A stretch of 64,000 nucleotides of DNA, taken from assembly GCF_004801285.1 (NCBI RefSeq), contig NZ_SSNY01000003.1, positions 459,419-523,418 of the forward strand, written 5' to 3'. The notes under the pieces were generated by a model. That model did not search any database and was not told where the DNA came from. It saw nothing but the letters and a program-made list of their open reading frames with translations. Of this stretch, positions 53,745 through 62,074 are shown in pieces. Made by a program: the position numbers and the translations under genes. Each line of letters starts with the position of its first letter. Position 1 is the first letter of the stretch. This DNA is from Ollibium composti. GTDB taxonomy: Bacteria > Pseudomonadota > Alphaproteobacteria > Rhizobiales > Rhizobiaceae.

Positions 53745-53880
53745 CCACTGTCTCCCGTGCAGGATAGCTACAACACCGCGTGCGCTCGTTCGTTCCTCAC
53801 CTTCAGTTTTTGCGGAACTCGCCTCATCGTCAATTGTCCGGCTGTCGGGATGTCGTTGCGGTCACAATTCGGTTTTCTGG

Positions 53881-53905
53881 GGAACGGGGCCGGATTCCTG
53901 ACGTT
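53881..53905 (+). promoter_or_regulatory. EcfG-type general stress promoter before the DUF1236 gene
   Basis: GGAAC at 53881-53885 and CGTT at 53902-53905, exactly 16 bp apart, match the consensus GGAAC-N16/17-CGTT of the alphaproteobacterial sigma factor EcfG. It lies 54 bp upstream of the start codon, a suitable distance. Confidence 0.6.
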
Positions 53906-53959
53906 TGCCTCCTTCAGATGCTGCGCCTCGGCCAGCGAACGAAGTGAAAGGACAGAACC

Positions 53960-54259
53960 ATGAGACTCCAGATCATAAGTAGTATGGCCGGCCTGTTGTT
54001 GATCGGTGGCATCGGTGCCGCTGCCGCCCAGGATGTCATCATCCAGCCCGAACAGCAGACCGTGATCAAGGAATACGTTCACAAGAAACCGCTGGCATCG
54101 ATCAATCTGCTCGGTGCTGAGCTGAGCATCGGTTCGACCCTTCCCGATACGGTCGAACTCCATGAAATCCCTGACGTCCAGTATCGCTACGTCGTGGTGA
54201 ACGACCGCACCGTGGTGGTGGATCCCTCGACGAGGAAGATCGTGGAAGTCATCGAATGA
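53960..54259 (+). CDS. DUF1236 exported protein
   Basis: A 99-aa protein with a signal peptide (LQIISSMAGLLLIGGIGAAAAQ) and one DUF1236 repeat, recognised from VELHEIPD followed by YRYVVVNDRTVVVDPSTRKIVEVI. Periplasmic or outer-surface; function unknown. AAAGGA precedes the ATG. A consensus EcfG promoter lies upstream, so it is probably induced by general stress. Confidence 0.88.
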   Translation: MRLQIISSMAGLLLIGGIGAAAAQDVIIQPEQQTVIKEYVHKKPLASINLLGAELSIGSTLPDTVELHEIPDVQYRYVVVNDRTVVVDPSTRKIVEVIE

Positions 54260-54265
54260 CAAGGC

Positions 54266-54295
54266 AAAAAGCCTGCGGTCTTGATTGACCGCGGG
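54266..54295 (-). terminator. Rho-independent terminator of the prkA-yeaH-spoVR set
   Basis: On the minus strand CCCGCGGTC and GACCGCAGG form a 9-bp stem (one G-U) around AATCAA, followed by C and TTTTT. It lies 66 bp after the spoVR stop. For the convergent DUF1236 gene the same stem lacks a good T-run. Confidence 0.75.
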
Positions 54296-54360
54296 CGGCC
54301 CTGTTTATTGAATCACCCCGTGCCCACCACGAGCAGGACGTAAACCAGTTCGTTTCCCGC

Positions 54361-55908
54361 TCAGTCCCCGATCTGACTTGCCGTCCGTTCGTAGACAGCG
54401 AGGCCGGTCTCCATGTTCACGCCCGCCAGACTGACGTCGTAGCCCCAGAGCTTGCGGACGTGGCGCAGCGTGGCGTCACAGCCGGTTTCCTCCAGCACGA
54501 TGCCGTCCTTGATCTTGTGCTGGAGGCGCAACTGCCGGTCGCCGAGCAGGTCGACATCCACGACCTGGATGTTCGGCCGGGTCGCGCCGATATCGTAGCT
54601 GTCGGCCAGTGCTGACCGAACCTTCTCGTAGCCGCGCTCGTTGTGGATCGAGGCGACCTCGTAGAACGGCTCGTCGGCCGTATCGGCAAGAACGAAGAAG
54701 CGCCATTTCCGGATCAGGGCCGGACTGAGATACTGGCGGATGAAGGACTCGTCGCGGTGGTTGGCCCATGCGTCGAGCAGGACTTCGCGCCAGTCGCCGC
54801 TGCCGGCGATATCGGGAAACCAGTCGCGGTCCTCGGCCGTCGGCTGGGTCACGATGCGCTGGATATCCTGCATCATGTCGAGGCCCAGCGCGTAAGGATT
54901 GATGCCGGAAAAGCGCGGATCGTCGAAGCCCGGCTGGAAAACCACGTTCGAATGGTTCTTCAGGATCTCCAGCATGGCGCCTTCGCCGATCATGCCGCGG
55001 TCGAACAGCGTGTTCATCAAGGTGTAGTGGACGAAGGTGGCGCAGCCCTCGTTCATCACCTGCGTCTGGCGCTGCGGATAGAAATACTGCGCGATAACCC
55101 GCACGATCCTGAGGATTTCGCGCTGCCATGGCTCGAGCACCAGGCTGTTCTTTTCAAGGAAGTACAGCAGGTTCTCCTCGGGAAGGTTCAGCGTCTCCTT
55201 CCGCTCGGTCGCGCTGTCGTCCGGCTCGTCGTCCTTGCCGTCCTTCGAAGCGGGCAGGGTGCGCCACAGGTCGTTGTAGGATTGTTCCTCGTATTCGAGG
55301 CGCTCGCGGATCTCCTCCCTTCGCTGTTCCGAAGTCAGTTTCGGCGGGCGGTGGTAGCGGAACACGCCCTGGTCCATCAGCGCATGGGCCGCGTCCAGGA
55401 TAGCCTCCACTTCGGCGAGGCCATGGCGTTCCTCGCACTGGGCGATGTAGCGCTTGGCGAAATCCAGGTAGCTCAAGATCGAGCTTGCGTCGGTCCATTG
55501 CCGGAACAGATGGTTGTTCTTGAAGAAGTGGTTGTGGCCGAGCGCGGCATGCGCCGTCACCAGCGCCTGCAGGGCCATCGTGTTTTCCTCCATCAGATAG
55601 ACGATGCAGGGATTGGAATTGATGACGAGCTCATAGGCGAGGCCGCGTCCGCCCTTGCGATAGAGCAATTCCTGATGGAGGAAATGCTTGCCGAACGACC
55701 AATGCCGATACATCAGCGGCATGCCGACGGAGGAGTAGGCGTCCAGCATCTGCTCCGACGAGATGATTTCCATCTGCACGGGATAGACGTCGAGGTGAAG
55801 GTCCTCGATCGCGATCGCCTCGATGGCGTCATAGGCGCGAGACAGCAGCGGGAAATCCCAGTCGGAGCCCGAAAACAGCAGTCCGGATCTGGCGGCAGAC
55901 TGTGTCAT
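54361..55908 (-). CDS. SpoVR family protein
   Basis: A 515-aa soluble protein of the SpoVR/YcgB family. Family features: WDFPLLSRAYDAIEAIA at the N-terminus, the HHFFKNNHLFRQWTDA-like GHNHFFKNNHLF, NEGCATFVHYTLMN, and NPYALGLDMMQDIQRI. In Bacillus it affects spore cortex; in non-sporulating bacteria it always accompanies PrkA and YeaH, with unknown biochemistry. Start 55908 has AGAGGAAC upstream. Last gene of the leftward set, followed by a terminator. Confidence 0.95.
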   Translation of the reverse strand: MTQSAARSGLLFSGSDWDFPLLSRAYDAIEAIAIEDLHLDVYPVQMEIISSEQMLDAYSSVGMPLMYRHWSFGKHFLHQELLYRKGGRGLAYELVINSNPCIVYLMEENTMALQALVTAHAALGHNHFFKNNHLFRQWTDASSILSYLDFAKRYIAQCEERHGLAEVEAILDAAHALMDQGVFRYHRPPKLTSEQRREEIRERLEYEEQSYNDLWRTLPASKDGKDDEPDDSATERKETLNLPEENLLYFLEKNSLVLEPWQREILRIVRVIAQYFYPQRQTQVMNEGCATFVHYTLMNTLFDRGMIGEGAMLEILKNHSNVVFQPGFDDPRFSGINPYALGLDMMQDIQRIVTQPTAEDRDWFPDIAGSGDWREVLLDAWANHRDESFIRQYLSPALIRKWRFFVLADTADEPFYEVASIHNERGYEKVRSALADSYDIGATRPNIQVVDVDLLGDRQLRLQHKIKDGIVLEETGCDATLRHVRKLWGYDVSLAGVNMETGLAVYERTASQIGD

Positions 55909-55919
55909 CCCCGTTCCTC

Positions 55920-57224
55920 TCAGCCGCCCTGCTGGTCCGGTTGCCTCGTGAACAACTGGCGGAACACCGGATAGATGTCCGCCGGCGTGGCGATGCGGCT
56001 CATCTGGAAATTCGGCCATTGTGCGCTGACGGCCTCATAGGCATGCCAGAGGGACGTGCCGTTCTCGGTCGAGCCGAAGATATGGCTCTCCCGTTCGTCG
56101 ATGATCTCGACATAGGCGAAATATTGGCAGAGCCGCATGATCTCGCCGTCGAGCAGCGCGATGCAGCGCTCGGAATCGGTGGCGAAATTGTCGCCGTCCG
56201 AGGCCTGGGCCGCGTAGATGTTCCATTCGCTGCTGGGATAGCGTTCGCCGATGATGCGTCGCATCTCTTCGAGCGCGGTCGAAACGACGGTTCCGCCGCT
56301 TTGGGTCGAGTAGAAGAAGGTCTCCTCGTCCACCTCCTGCGCCTGATGCGTGTGGCGGATGAAGACGATCTCGGTCGCGTCGTAGCGGCGTTTCAGGAAC
56401 AGGTGCAGCAGCACGAAGAAGCGCTTGGCCATGTCCTTTTCGCGCTCGCCCATCGAGCCCGACACGTCCATGAGACAGAACATGACGGCGTTGGCGTTCG
56501 GGACAGGTTGGGCGTCGAAGCGGTTGTAGCGTATGTCGACAGGATCGACATAGGCGATCAGCCGCCGTCGCCGCTCCAGCCGGTCCAGCTCCACCTTCAG
56601 GGCGGCGATCCGCTCGCGCGCCGCGACGCTCGGCGCGCCTTTTTCGTGAGCCGCGATTTCGCGTGCAATCGCCTCGAGTTCCTCCAGTTTGGGCCGCTTC
56701 AGCGCAATGCGGCGGCCATGGCTGTTGCGCATGGTGCGGCCGACATTGATGCTGGTCGGCGAACCGGTTGCCGTGAAGCCGGCCCGGCGCGGCTTGAAGG
56801 CAAGGATCTCCTTCAGGTTGACCTTGACCAGGTCGGGCAGTTCCAGGTCCTCGAAGAAGAGGTCGAGCACTTCCTCGCGCGACAGCACGAATCGGAAGTC
56901 GTCTTCCATCTCTTTCAGGCCCGGCCCGGAACCGGGCATGCCCGGAGCCGGCCTGGGCAGCCGGTCGCCCGGCGCGAAGTGCTTGTTGCCCGGCAGCACA
57001 TGCCGGCGCCGGCCGCTGTCCCTGGCGTCGCTGAAGCTTGGCTCGCTCGTGCCGTTGGCCGGCATCGAAACGGTGTGTTCGGCGTCGACATCGGCGATCT
57101 TACCGGAGCGGACCTGTTCGCGGATGCTTCGCTTGAGCTCGTTGCGCGCACGCCGGATAAAGCGCTGGCGATTGCCCAGGCTCTTGTCCTTCGGGTTCAG
57201 TCGGCGGTCGATGAAGATTGGCAT
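55920..57224 (-). CDS. YeaH/YhbH family protein (DUF444)
   Basis: A 434-aa protein with a von Willebrand A-like domain in its C-terminal half: CLMDVSGSMGEREKDMAKRF carries the DxSxS MIDAS metal motif. The N-terminus is very basic (FIDRRLNPKDKSLGNRQRFIRRARNELKR). It is the standard partner between PrkA and SpoVR; in E. coli the yeaGH products respond to nitrogen and stationary-phase stress. 30 bp from prkA and 11 bp from spoVR. Confidence 0.95.
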   Translation of the reverse strand: MPIFIDRRLNPKDKSLGNRQRFIRRARNELKRSIREQVRSGKIADVDAEHTVSMPANGTSEPSFSDARDSGRRRHVLPGNKHFAPGDRLPRPAPGMPGSGPGLKEMEDDFRFVLSREEVLDLFFEDLELPDLVKVNLKEILAFKPRRAGFTATGSPTSINVGRTMRNSHGRRIALKRPKLEELEAIAREIAAHEKGAPSVAARERIAALKVELDRLERRRRLIAYVDPVDIRYNRFDAQPVPNANAVMFCLMDVSGSMGEREKDMAKRFFVLLHLFLKRRYDATEIVFIRHTHQAQEVDEETFFYSTQSGGTVVSTALEEMRRIIGERYPSSEWNIYAAQASDGDNFATDSERCIALLDGEIMRLCQYFAYVEIIDERESHIFGSTENGTSLWHAYEAVSAQWPNFQMSRIATPADIYPVFRQLFTRQPDQQGG

Positions 57225-57254
57225 GACGAGCCCCTAACCTGGCTTCGGCCGGTT

Positions 57255-59204
57255 TCAGCCCGCCTTGTTCACCCGCATGTACCAGTCCACCAGCCGGCGG
57301 ACCTGACGCCTGGTGTATCCTCGCCCGACCATGCGCTGGACGAATTCCGTGTGCCGTTTCTCGGTCACGCTGTCCTGTTTGGAGCCGAAGCTGATGACGG
57401 GAAGCAGGTCCTCGACCTGGCCGAACATCCGTTTTTCGATCACCTCGCGCAGCTTTTCGTAGCTCGTCCACGCCGGGTTGCGGCCGTTGTTCCTGGCCCG
57501 TGCCCGCAGCGTGAACTTCACCACCTCGTTGCGAAAATCCTTCGGATTGGCGATTCCGGCTGGCTTCTCGATCTGCGACAGCTCGTTGTCCAGCACTTCC
57601 CGGTTGAGGATCTGGCCGGTATCGGGGTCCTTGTAGTCCTGATCCTCGATCCAGGCGTCGGCATAGGCGATATAGCGGTCGAACAGGTTCTGGCCGTATT
57701 CGCTGTAGGATTCCAGATAGGCTTTCTGGATCTCATGGCCGATGAATTCGGCGTAGCGCACCGCGAGTTCCGACTTGATGAAGTCGAGATACGCCGTTTC
57801 CGTTTCCTTCGGGAACTGCTCGCGCTTGATCGCCTGTTCCAGGATGTACATCAGATGGACGGGATCGGCCGCCACCTCCTGCGTGTCGTAGTTGAAGGTC
57901 TGCGACAGGATCTTGAAGGCGAAGCGCGTGCTGACACCGGTCATGCCCTCGTCGACGCCGGCGGCGTCGCGGTATTCCTGGACCGACTTCGCCTTGGGAT
58001 CGATTTCCTTGAGGTTCTCGCCGTCATAGACGCGCATCTTCGTATAGAGCGGCGAGTTGTCGTGTTCGGCCAGCCGGGTCGAAACGGTGAAGCGGCTGAG
58101 AATGTCCAATACTTCCGGCGCGCAGGGGCTGCCGGCCAGTTCGCTCTCGCGCAGCAGCTTTTCGTAGATCTGCCGCTCTTCGGCGACGCGCAGGCAGTAG
58201 GGCACCTTGACCACCAGGATGCGGTCGAGGAAAGCCTCGTTGTTCCTGTTGTTCTTGAATTGCAGCCATTCCGACTCGTTGGAATGCGCCACCACGATGC
58301 CCTGGTAGGGGAAGGCGCCGAAGTTCTCCGTGCCGTTGTAGCTGCCTTCCTGTGTCGCTGTCAGAAGCGGATGCAGAACCTTGATCGGCGCCTTGAACAT
58401 CTCGACGAATTCCAGCAGCCCTTGCGTCGTGCGGTTGAGCCCGCCGCTATAGGAATAGGCATCGGGATCGGACTGGCTGAAATTCTCCAGCTGGCGGATG
58501 TCCACCTTGCCGACGAGAGCGGAGACGTCCTGGTTGTTTTCGTCGCCGGGCTCGGTCTTGGCGATGCCGATCTGGCGCAGCCGCGACGGCATCAGCCTTA
58601 CCACGCTGAACTTGGAGATGTCGCCGGCCAGTTCGTCGAGGCGCTTGGCCGCCCAGGGCGAGATCAGGCCGTTAAGCCGCCGCCGCGCGATGCCGTATTT
58701 GTCCTCCAGGAGGTCGGCCATGCGATCGGGATGGAAAAGGCCGAGCGGCGACTCGAAGACCGGGCTGATCGCCTTGCCGACCTTCAGGGTGTAGATCGGC
58801 CGCTCCTCCATGAGCTTCTTCAGCCGCTCCGCCAGCGACGACTTGCCGCCGCCGACGGGGCCGAGCAGGTAGAGGATCTGCTTGCGCTCCTCCAGTCCCT
58901 GCGAGGCGTAGCGGAAATAGCCGGCGATGCGCTCGACCGTGTCTTCCATGCCGTAGAAGTCGGCGAAGGTCGGATAGATCTTGATCGTCCGGTTCGAGAA
59001 AATCCGGCCCAGCCGCTCATCCTTGCTGGTGTCGACCAGCGTCGGCTCGCCGATCGCGTCGACCATTCGTTCGGGCGCGGAGGCATAAAGCGATTTGTCC
59101 TCTCGACAGGCCAGCAGATATTGCTGGAGGCTCATCTCCTCCTCGGCCGCGCTTGCATAAATCTCCGAGAAAAGATCGAAGACGTCGGAATTTTTCTCGA
59201 TCAT
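57255..59204 (-). CDS. prkA: PrkA family serine protein kinase / AAA+ ATPase
   Basis: A 649-aa protein with an N-terminal PrkA AAA+ domain, Walker A GPVGGGKSS near residue 115, and a C-terminal kinase-like domain. It phosphorylates or proteolyses targets in other bacteria (YeaG in E. coli) and is tied to stress survival. The start at 59204 follows GAGGCAGCC. The upstream 228-bp gap contains a possible EcfG promoter. First gene of prkA-yeaH-spoVR. Confidence 0.96.
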   Translation of the reverse strand: MIEKNSDVFDLFSEIYASAAEEEMSLQQYLLACREDKSLYASAPERMVDAIGEPTLVDTSKDERLGRIFSNRTIKIYPTFADFYGMEDTVERIAGYFRYASQGLEERKQILYLLGPVGGGKSSLAERLKKLMEERPIYTLKVGKAISPVFESPLGLFHPDRMADLLEDKYGIARRRLNGLISPWAAKRLDELAGDISKFSVVRLMPSRLRQIGIAKTEPGDENNQDVSALVGKVDIRQLENFSQSDPDAYSYSGGLNRTTQGLLEFVEMFKAPIKVLHPLLTATQEGSYNGTENFGAFPYQGIVVAHSNESEWLQFKNNRNNEAFLDRILVVKVPYCLRVAEERQIYEKLLRESELAGSPCAPEVLDILSRFTVSTRLAEHDNSPLYTKMRVYDGENLKEIDPKAKSVQEYRDAAGVDEGMTGVSTRFAFKILSQTFNYDTQEVAADPVHLMYILEQAIKREQFPKETETAYLDFIKSELAVRYAEFIGHEIQKAYLESYSEYGQNLFDRYIAYADAWIEDQDYKDPDTGQILNREVLDNELSQIEKPAGIANPKDFRNEVVKFTLRARARNNGRNPAWTSYEKLREVIEKRMFGQVEDLLPVISFGSKQDSVTEKRHTEFVQRMVGRGYTRRQVRRLVDWYMRVNKAG

Positions 59205-59251
59205 GGCTGCCTCGCCTCGGGACCGGTCCGGTTACGGTCACCCGTTCTATC

Positions 59252-59276
59252 AACTACCGGATACCCGCGTGGTTCC
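59252..59276 (-). promoter_or_regulatory. Possible EcfG-type promoter of prkA
   Basis: Minus strand GGAAC (59272-59276), 16 bp, then AGTT (59252-59255): one mismatch to GGAAC-N16-CGTT, about 48 bp upstream of prkA. One-mismatch sites occur by chance several times in a window of this size. Confidence 0.3.
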
Positions 59277-59432
59277 GTTCACAAGTCGGAGATCGCACCG
59301 GCCGCCGGTTCTGGGTCGATAACGCGGGAGGTTTTCAGCCGTCCGTGCCGGTCGACACGGCTCCAGGGTCCAGTCGAGAATTGGCCCTGACGTGCCCACC
59401 CGCGCCTTGGGCAACAGGCTTCCGGCATCTAT

Positions 59433-59804
59433 CTAGGCGGTGTCCTGGATCACCAGCGTCAGTATACCCGTCGGGTCGACGGCTGCCGCCACCACCTGCG
59501 TGACGTTGAGTCCGTTCTGGGCAAGCATGGTCATGGCTGCCGGCGATGACTGGATCGATGCCTGCAACTCGCGCAGATCGTTAGCGCTGGTCTCGTGCAG
59601 CTTCGTCTCGACTACGCTCTTCAACTGCGGCGGCAGGTCTTCGAGCCGCACGATGTTGATGACCGTCACGTTCTGGTCCGGAGCAGCCTCGGGTGTTTGC
59701 TGTGCAGGCGGCTGGGCAGGAAGTTCATCCGTTGGCGCCTGTGCCGTCGCCGGTTGAACAGCGGCAACAACAGAAAGGGCGGCAACGAGCGTCAGAATAC
59801 GCAT
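59433..59804 (-). CDS. Small exported protein, unknown function
   Basis: A 123-aa protein with a signal peptide (RILTLVAALSVVAAVQPATA), a Pro/Gln/Ala-rich linker (residues about 22-43), and an acidic helical domain: VTVINIVRLEDLPPQLKSVV, then DLRELQASIQSSPAAMTML and a hydrophobic ending GILTLVIQDTA. It appears to be a rhizobial periplasmic family without a name known to me. Start 59804 is chosen (AAGG upstream) because it puts the signal peptide first. A possible EcfG promoter lies upstream. Confidence 0.7.
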   Translation of the reverse strand: MRILTLVAALSVVAAVQPATAQAPTDELPAQPPAQQTPEAAPDQNVTVINIVRLEDLPPQLKSVVETKLHETSANDLRELQASIQSSPAAMTMLAQNGLNVTQVVAAAVDPTGILTLVIQDTA

Positions 59805-59832
59805 GGCTTCGCCTTTCATGTGGTGATGCCAT

Positions 59833-59857
59833 AACCCGCCCGGACGTGGCAGGTTCC
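59833..59857 (-). promoter_or_regulatory. Possible EcfG-type promoter of the exported-protein gene
   Basis: Minus strand GGAAC (59853-59857), 16 bp, then GGTT (59833-59836): one mismatch to the EcfG consensus, 29 bp upstream of the start at 59804. Chance occurrence cannot be excluded. Confidence 0.3.
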
Positions 59858-60511
59858 GAACCAAATTCAAGTGCGCTCTTGGCGATTCCAGTTAAAGACG
59901 CGATCCGGCCCCGGTAGACCAGGGCGGGAAAATCGGATACCGGCGCCGATCCACGAGGCGGCTTACCGTTTCTAACGCGATGCCGTTGTTTTTCGTTTCT
60001 CCTGCCCTAGTTGTTCTCCCCATCGGCAGCAAATGCCACGGGCGCTGTCGGCTGTGAGCGACGAGCATGCTTCCGCCCCCAAGCGAAAGGGCGAAGCCAT
60101 GAGAGGCCTTTCCGGTGTGAAATGCCCTTAGTCACCTGCAACTGAAGTTCGTCACAAATCAGGTTGCGAGTCCTCTCGATGCAGGTTCGAACCATCCCGG
60201 ATCGCCGGAGGCCGTTTTATTTGAGTCACGCCGCCGCGGCAGGCTCTTGGTCCCTTCCGGCCCGACTTTGCCTTTGGAAGTGAGCCGAATGAACGGCTGG
60301 TCCGGCGGCGAGGTGAGCACATCGAACAGCGACGATGCGGTCGGGAACGGACCACACAAACGACCCAGGCCGAGCGGCGGCTTACGACCAAACGTTCCCC
60401 CAAAACCGGACTGTCCGGATACGTCCACCGCAGAAGACGGAAATTGATTCCCACTTTGATCACCGCGGGATCGTCTGCCGCTGCCCTTCCCATCGCGACG
60501 CTGGCGCGACG
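59858..60511. other. 654-bp region without a recognisable gene
   Basis: Several overlapping frames exist on both strands, none with a ribosome site, family likeness or consistent codon use. A GGTTCGAACC palindrome (60184-60193) looks like a tRNA T-loop, but no tRNA can be folded around it. It may be decayed coding DNA at the edge of the accessory stretch. Confidence 0.5.
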
Positions 60512-61099
60512 TCACTCCCAGAGCGCCAGAGCCGCATCGATCTGACGCTCGAAGACCTCGGGCCTGGGCAACCCGGTTCCCAGGACCAGTTCCTGGTACG
60601 CATCGCCCAGCGCCAGTTGGACGAGTTGTTCGGCGATGACAGGCGCAGTTCCAGCATCGTGCTCTTCGGCCCATAGCTGTGCGATTGCGACCCGGACCTG
60701 GCGCGGCCCAGCCTGCCAGAACAGGCGCCCGAGGCCTGGCATCCGCTCGGCCTCGGCGACAATGGCGCGGTAAAGTCTCACGCTGTCCGGAGTTGTGACG
60801 TCGGCCACGAACGCCAGCAGCAGTTCGCGAATTCGTTGTGCGGCCGGCAGCGACTTTGTCGGCGGCCGGACGACCTCCGGTGCACACATCGCCTCGACCA
60901 ACGCCTCGACCAGCGCCTCCTTCGACCGGAAATGGCGATAGATGGTTTGCTTGCCCACGCCAGCTTCGGCGGCCACCGCGTCCATCGAACCCTGCGCGAA
61001 CCCCTCGCGCATGAAGACGGCGCGTGCGCCTTCGAGGATCGCCGCGCGCTTGGCTGGATCGAGAACGCGTCCGGGGCGGGGCGAGGTAGAGATGGTCAT
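60512..61099 (-). CDS. TetR/AcrR-family transcriptional regulator
   Basis: A 195-aa repressor: HTH at about residues 18-62 (GARAVFMREGFAQGSMDAVAAEAGVGKQTIYRHFRSKEALVEAL), the TetR signature, and an AefR-like C-terminal ligand domain (LYRAIVAEAERMPGLGRLFW). Divergent from an ester cyclase-like gene; two mirror-image operators sit in the 81-bp gap, so it should repress both itself and the SnoaL-like/DoxX pair. Confidence 0.94.
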   Translation of the reverse strand: MTISTSPRPGRVLDPAKRAAILEGARAVFMREGFAQGSMDAVAAEAGVGKQTIYRHFRSKEALVEALVEAMCAPEVVRPPTKSLPAAQRIRELLLAFVADVTTPDSVRLYRAIVAEAERMPGLGRLFWQAGPRQVRVAIAQLWAEEHDAGTAPVIAEQLVQLALGDAYQELVLGTGLPRPEVFERQIDAALALWE

Positions 61100-61112
61100 C
61101 AGCGATCCTTTA

Positions 61113-61161
61113 CGAGACTGATTAGTCTCGCTATATGTTACAACGAGACTAATCAGTCTCG
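61113..61161. promoter_or_regulatory. Double TetR operator, two mirror-image palindromes
   Basis: CGAGACTGATTAGTCTCG (61113-61130) and CGAGACTAATCAGTCTCG (61144-61161) are each a 7-bp perfect inverted repeat, and each is the exact reverse complement of the other. Their centres are 31 bp apart, about three helical turns, so two repressor dimers would bind the same face. The AT-rich spacer holds the likely -10 regions. Confidence 0.85.
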
Positions 61162-61180
61162 CTTAATATAGGAGACTTCA

Positions 61181-61636
61181 ATGTCAACCGATCCTTTGGC
61201 CCTCGGCTACCTGTTCGCCGAGATCGTGTCCGGTCACGACGTGTCGCGCTTCGACGAGATCGTCGCGCCCGACTATATAAACCACAATGCCTTTACAGAG
61301 CCCGGTCGGGAGGGCGTCAAGACGGTCTTCGGCGCGATCATTGCGGGCGTGCCTGACCTCAAGGTGTACGCCGAAGACGTCTTCATCTCGGCGGATGGTT
61401 CGCGCCTGGTGGGCCGCTACCGCTACCAGGGGACGCACACGGGCGACTTCCTCGGCTATCCCGCGACAGGCAATGCCTTCACCATGCGTTCGATCGATAT
61501 CTGGCGTGTGGAGGATGGACGCCTCATTGAGCATTGGGACGAACTCAATACCCTCGACATCTTCACCCAGATCGGCGCCTTGGCGCCGCTTGGCCAGCCG
61601 GGTACGCATGGCGGACCCAGGCAGTCGGCAGCGTGA
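61181..61636 (+). CDS. SnoaL-like ester cyclase family protein
   Basis: A 151-aa NTF2-like fold protein of the SnoaL/polyketide cyclase group: FAEIVSGHDVSRFDEIVAPDYINHNAF, VPDLKVYAEDVFISADGSRLVGRYRYQGTHTGDFLG and FTMRSIDIWRVEDGRLIEHWDELN. The family includes cyclases and many proteins of unknown chemistry. GGAG precedes the ATG. Under the double TetR operator; followed by a DoxX-like gene after 10 bp. Confidence 0.88.
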   Translation: MSTDPLALGYLFAEIVSGHDVSRFDEIVAPDYINHNAFTEPGREGVKTVFGAIIAGVPDLKVYAEDVFISADGSRLVGRYRYQGTHTGDFLGYPATGNAFTMRSIDIWRVEDGRLIEHWDELNTLDIFTQIGALAPLGQPGTHGGPRQSAA

Positions 61637-61646
61637 GGGGCATCCT

Positions 61647-61985
61647 ATGTCAGTAGTCAAACTCTTCGCGGTCGGGCTTCCGATTGCGCTCGGCGTCGTG
61701 ATGATCGGGGCCGGAGCAGTCAACTTCGTCGGTCCTCGGTCAGTGCGCGAGTCCTTTGTGCGCTGGGGTTATCCAGCCGGTTTTCATCGGGTGACAGGCG
61801 GGCTCGAGGTGGTGGCAGGATTGCTGCTGTTGGTGCCGGCTACATGGTGGGCCGGCGCGATAGGCAGTAGCGTGATCCTGTTGGCGGCCGCGGCGACGCT
61901 GATCCGTTGTCGCGAATGGAGCCATCTGCCAGGTGCCGTCGTTCTGATTGCAGCGGCGGTAGGGACGTTGGCGATCCATGGTTAG
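61647..61985 (+). CDS. DoxX-like membrane protein
   Basis: A 112-aa inner-membrane protein with four helices: LFAVGLPIALGVVMIGAGAV, GGLEVVAGLLLLVPATWWAG, SSVILLAAAATLIRC and PGAVVLIAAAVGTLAI. This is the DoxX-like family, often induced under chemical stress together with SnoaL-like proteins. It is 10 bp after the ester cyclase gene, in the same transcript. Function unknown. Confidence 0.82.
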   Translation: MSVVKLFAVGLPIALGVVMIGAGAVNFVGPRSVRESFVRWGYPAGFHRVTGGLEVVAGLLLLVPATWWAGAIGSSVILLAAAATLIRCREWSHLPGAVVLIAAAVGTLAIHG

Positions 61986-62074
61986 AACCATACGCGATCC
62001 GCCGAAACCGCAAGATCGGTCGAGCGCGTCATGGCGCTGAACCGCTAGATGGGGCTGCCACGGAGAACGAAACG

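Noticed and set aside
55902..59390. A 1162-codon open frame antisense to prkA, yeaH and spoVR
   Set aside because: Covers three well-recognised genes on the other strand and looks like their shadow, with no ribosome site.
60184..60193. GGTTCGAACC as a tRNA T-loop
   Set aside because: No acceptor, D or anticodon stems can be drawn around it on either strand.
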